Assembly (NCBI RefSeq): GCF_020178975.1
Contig: NZ_JAHXBU010000041.1
Coordinates: 1 to 64,000 of the forward strand
Direction: 5' to 3'
DNA: 64,000 nt
From: Cesiribacter sp. SM1
GTDB taxonomy: Bacteria; Bacteroidota; Bacteroidia; Cytophagales; Cyclobacteriaceae
Every line of letters starts with the position of its first letter. Within the stretch, counting starts at the first letter, position 1. The translations under genes were made by a program, and so were the position numbers. Positions 62,802 to 64,000 of this stretch are shown piece after piece. Below the pieces are notes generated by a model. That model searched no databases, had not been told where the DNA came from, and saw only the letters and a program-made list of their open reading frames with translations.

Positions 62802-64000
62802 ATGCGAAGCACGTATCTAAAAATTACTTTCAGTACTGTCTGTTATTTTACTGTTATTTGGTGCTGGGCACAAAAACCAACTGTTCTGTCTTTCTCACCT
62901 TCTTCTGCATCTTATGGTGAGACCGTTACTATTCAGGGCAGTAATTTTGCTCCACAGGCAAATCTTCAGGTAAGGTTTGGTGCTGTAAATGCCCCTGTGA
63001 TTTTTGCTACAGAATCTAGTATACAGGTAAGTGTTCCTGCCGCAGCTACATACGCACCGATCTCTGTCACAAACTTGAATGTTGGTCTTACCGCCTACTC
63101 AAGTAATAAGTTTATTGTTTCCTATCAGGGGCAAAGCTTTGATCCGGCCCGTCTGATTGCCCAGCCGCCCATGGCAGGTAAATCAGGTTTAAAACAATTA
63201 GTAGTTGCTGATCTGGATAACGATGGGAAAAGCGATATTGCCTACAGTGCAACTGCCTCGCCAGGCATTACAGTTTATCGCAGCACCAGTGCAGAGGGCT
63301 CCTACACTTTCAGTCCATCTAATATTAATCTTGCAGCCGCATCAAGAGGACTAGCTGCAGCAGATTTGAATGGTGATGGCCGCCCTGAGCTTATTTATAC
63401 CGGTGTTGAGGGTGGAGGCAACCTGCTGTTTATACTAAAAAATAATAGCACCCCCGGATCCTTTTCCTTTAGCGCTCCCGCTTTCGTTACTACTCCGACT
63501 AATGGTGCAACACGACTGGAGGTTTTAGACTTAAATGGAGATGGCAAGCCAGAAATTGTAGTGTCTGACGAGACTACAGCCAAATTATATGTATTTATCA
63601 ATCAAAGTGTCAGCACCAATGTATCGTTTGGGGCCACCCCGGTACAACTAAGCATGCCCGGTGCAAACCTTTATGGACTTCAGATACAGGATCTCAACCA
63701 GGATAGCAAACCAGACCTGATTGCAGCAAATTATTTGATTGGTAAGGTCTTTTATCTGATAAATGAAAGTACTCCAGGAAATGTTTTGTTTACGGAGCCA
63801 ATGGCAATAGTGAATGGAATAACAGGGGTTCTGGAAATGAAAGTCGGCGATTTCAATAAAGATAACAGGCCAGACATAGCACTAACAGATAATTTTTCAA
63901 ATCAGCTTGTCGTAAGTCTTAACAAAAGTAACGGAACTGATATACAGTTTTCTGCCCCCCACAAGGTTAACCTGCAAAATACAGGAGCCTGGGATCTTGC
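62802..64000 (+). CDS. IPT/TIG and FG-GAP repeat exported protein (3' end outside window)
   Basis: An open frame from ATG at 62802 to the right edge (399 codons, no stop). A signal peptide (MRSTYLKITFSTVCYFTVIWCWA-Q) is followed by an IPT/TIG domain (FSPSSASYGETVTIQGSNF...VRFGAVNAPVIFATESSIQVSVP), then FG-GAP/VCBS blades with Ca2+ loops (DLDNDGKSDIAYS, DLNGDGRPELIYT, DLNGDGKPEIVVS, DLNQDSKPDLIAA, DFNKDNRPDIALT). It is likely a large cell-surface protein, possibly sorted by a C-terminal type IX secretion signal outside the window. Confidence 0.85.
   Translation, partial: MRSTYLKITFSTVCYFTVIWCWAQKPTVLSFSPSSASYGETVTIQGSNFAPQANLQVRFGAVNAPVIFATESSIQVSVPAAATYAPISVTNLNVGLTAYSSNKFIVSYQGQSFDPARLIAQPPMAGKSGLKQLVVADLDNDGKSDIAYSATASPGITVYRSTSAEGSYTFSPSNINLAAASRGLAAADLNGDGRPELIYTGVEGGGNLLFILKNNSTPGSFSFSAPAFVTTPTNGATRLEVLDLNGDGKPEIVVSDETTAKLYVFINQSVSTNVSFGATPVQLSMPGANLYGLQIQDLNQDSKPDLIAANYLIGKVFYLINESTPGNVLFTEPMAIVNGITGVLEMKVGDFNKDNRPDIALTDNFSNQLVVSLNKSNGTDIQFSAPHKVNLQNTGAWDL

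Noticed and set aside
1-64000. tRNA, rRNA or CRISPR array
   Set aside because: I saw no cloverleaf with a TTCRA arm, no rRNA-like block and no regularly spaced direct repeats. A dedicated search could still find one.

Overview
This window looks like chromosome from a member of the Bacteroidota, most likely a Cytophagales-type marine or soil bacterium. The evidence is two SusC/SusD pairs, a fused MurF-alanine racemase, Reg_prop/Y_Y_Y regulators, few Shine-Dalgarno sites, and promoters that fit the Bacteroidota consensus TTTG-N19/20-TAnnTTTG. The genus cannot be fixed from the sequence alone.

Region 1 (1 to about 12.8 kb) is visibly AT-rich and has the character of a decaying integrated element or defence island. 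It holds the tail of a histidine kinase, a response regulator broken by one in-frame stop, a PAS-PAS histidine kinase, a serine recombinase behind a 15-bp inverted repeat, and several unknown small genes. It also holds a SEFIR/TIR-type gene set between two identical 24-bp repeats, a frameshifted DNA methyltransferase fragment, and a 515-residue protein with family-A-polymerase-like motifs beside a very AT-rich intergenic stretch. Further right are a GIY-YIG nuclease, a type III restriction-modification locus collapsed to the 5' end of mod joined to the 3' end of res, and a tyrosine integrase that closes the island.

Region 2 (12.9 to 34.9 kb) is higher-GC core chromosome. It has a two-component system, a HisA-like enzyme lacking the usual first catalytic Asp, CsaA, MurF-Alr, FeoAB, an SLC13/RCK transporter, a SnoaL-like protein, a glutaminyl cyclase, a GH78-like rhamnosidase, an ABC-F ATPase, a GH13 lipoprotein and an acyl-CoA carboxylase beta subunit.

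Region 3 (35 to 57.7 kb) holds two outer-membrane uptake loci. The first, on the minus strand, is susC-susD-glycan-binding lipoprotein-GH16-GH16, a likely beta-glucan (laminarin-type) utilisation locus, with a divergent membrane regulator carrying a beta-propeller sensor and a LuxR-type helix-turn-helix. The second is susC-susD-FG-GAP/UnbV lipoprotein-vanadium haloperoxidase/PAP2-type lipoprotein. Copies of a LacI-type palindrome (GCAAACGTTTGC-like) lie upstream of both susC genes, the regulator and the haloperoxidase, which suggests one regulon.

Region 4 (57.7 to 64 kb) has a dead SMP-30-like fragment, a DUF4168 protein, two tandem EF-hand lipoproteins (one with a Gly-Thr-X collagen-like stalk), a serine hydrolase, and the start of an IPT/TIG + FG-GAP exported protein that runs off the right edge. 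No tRNA, rRNA or CRISPR array was seen.
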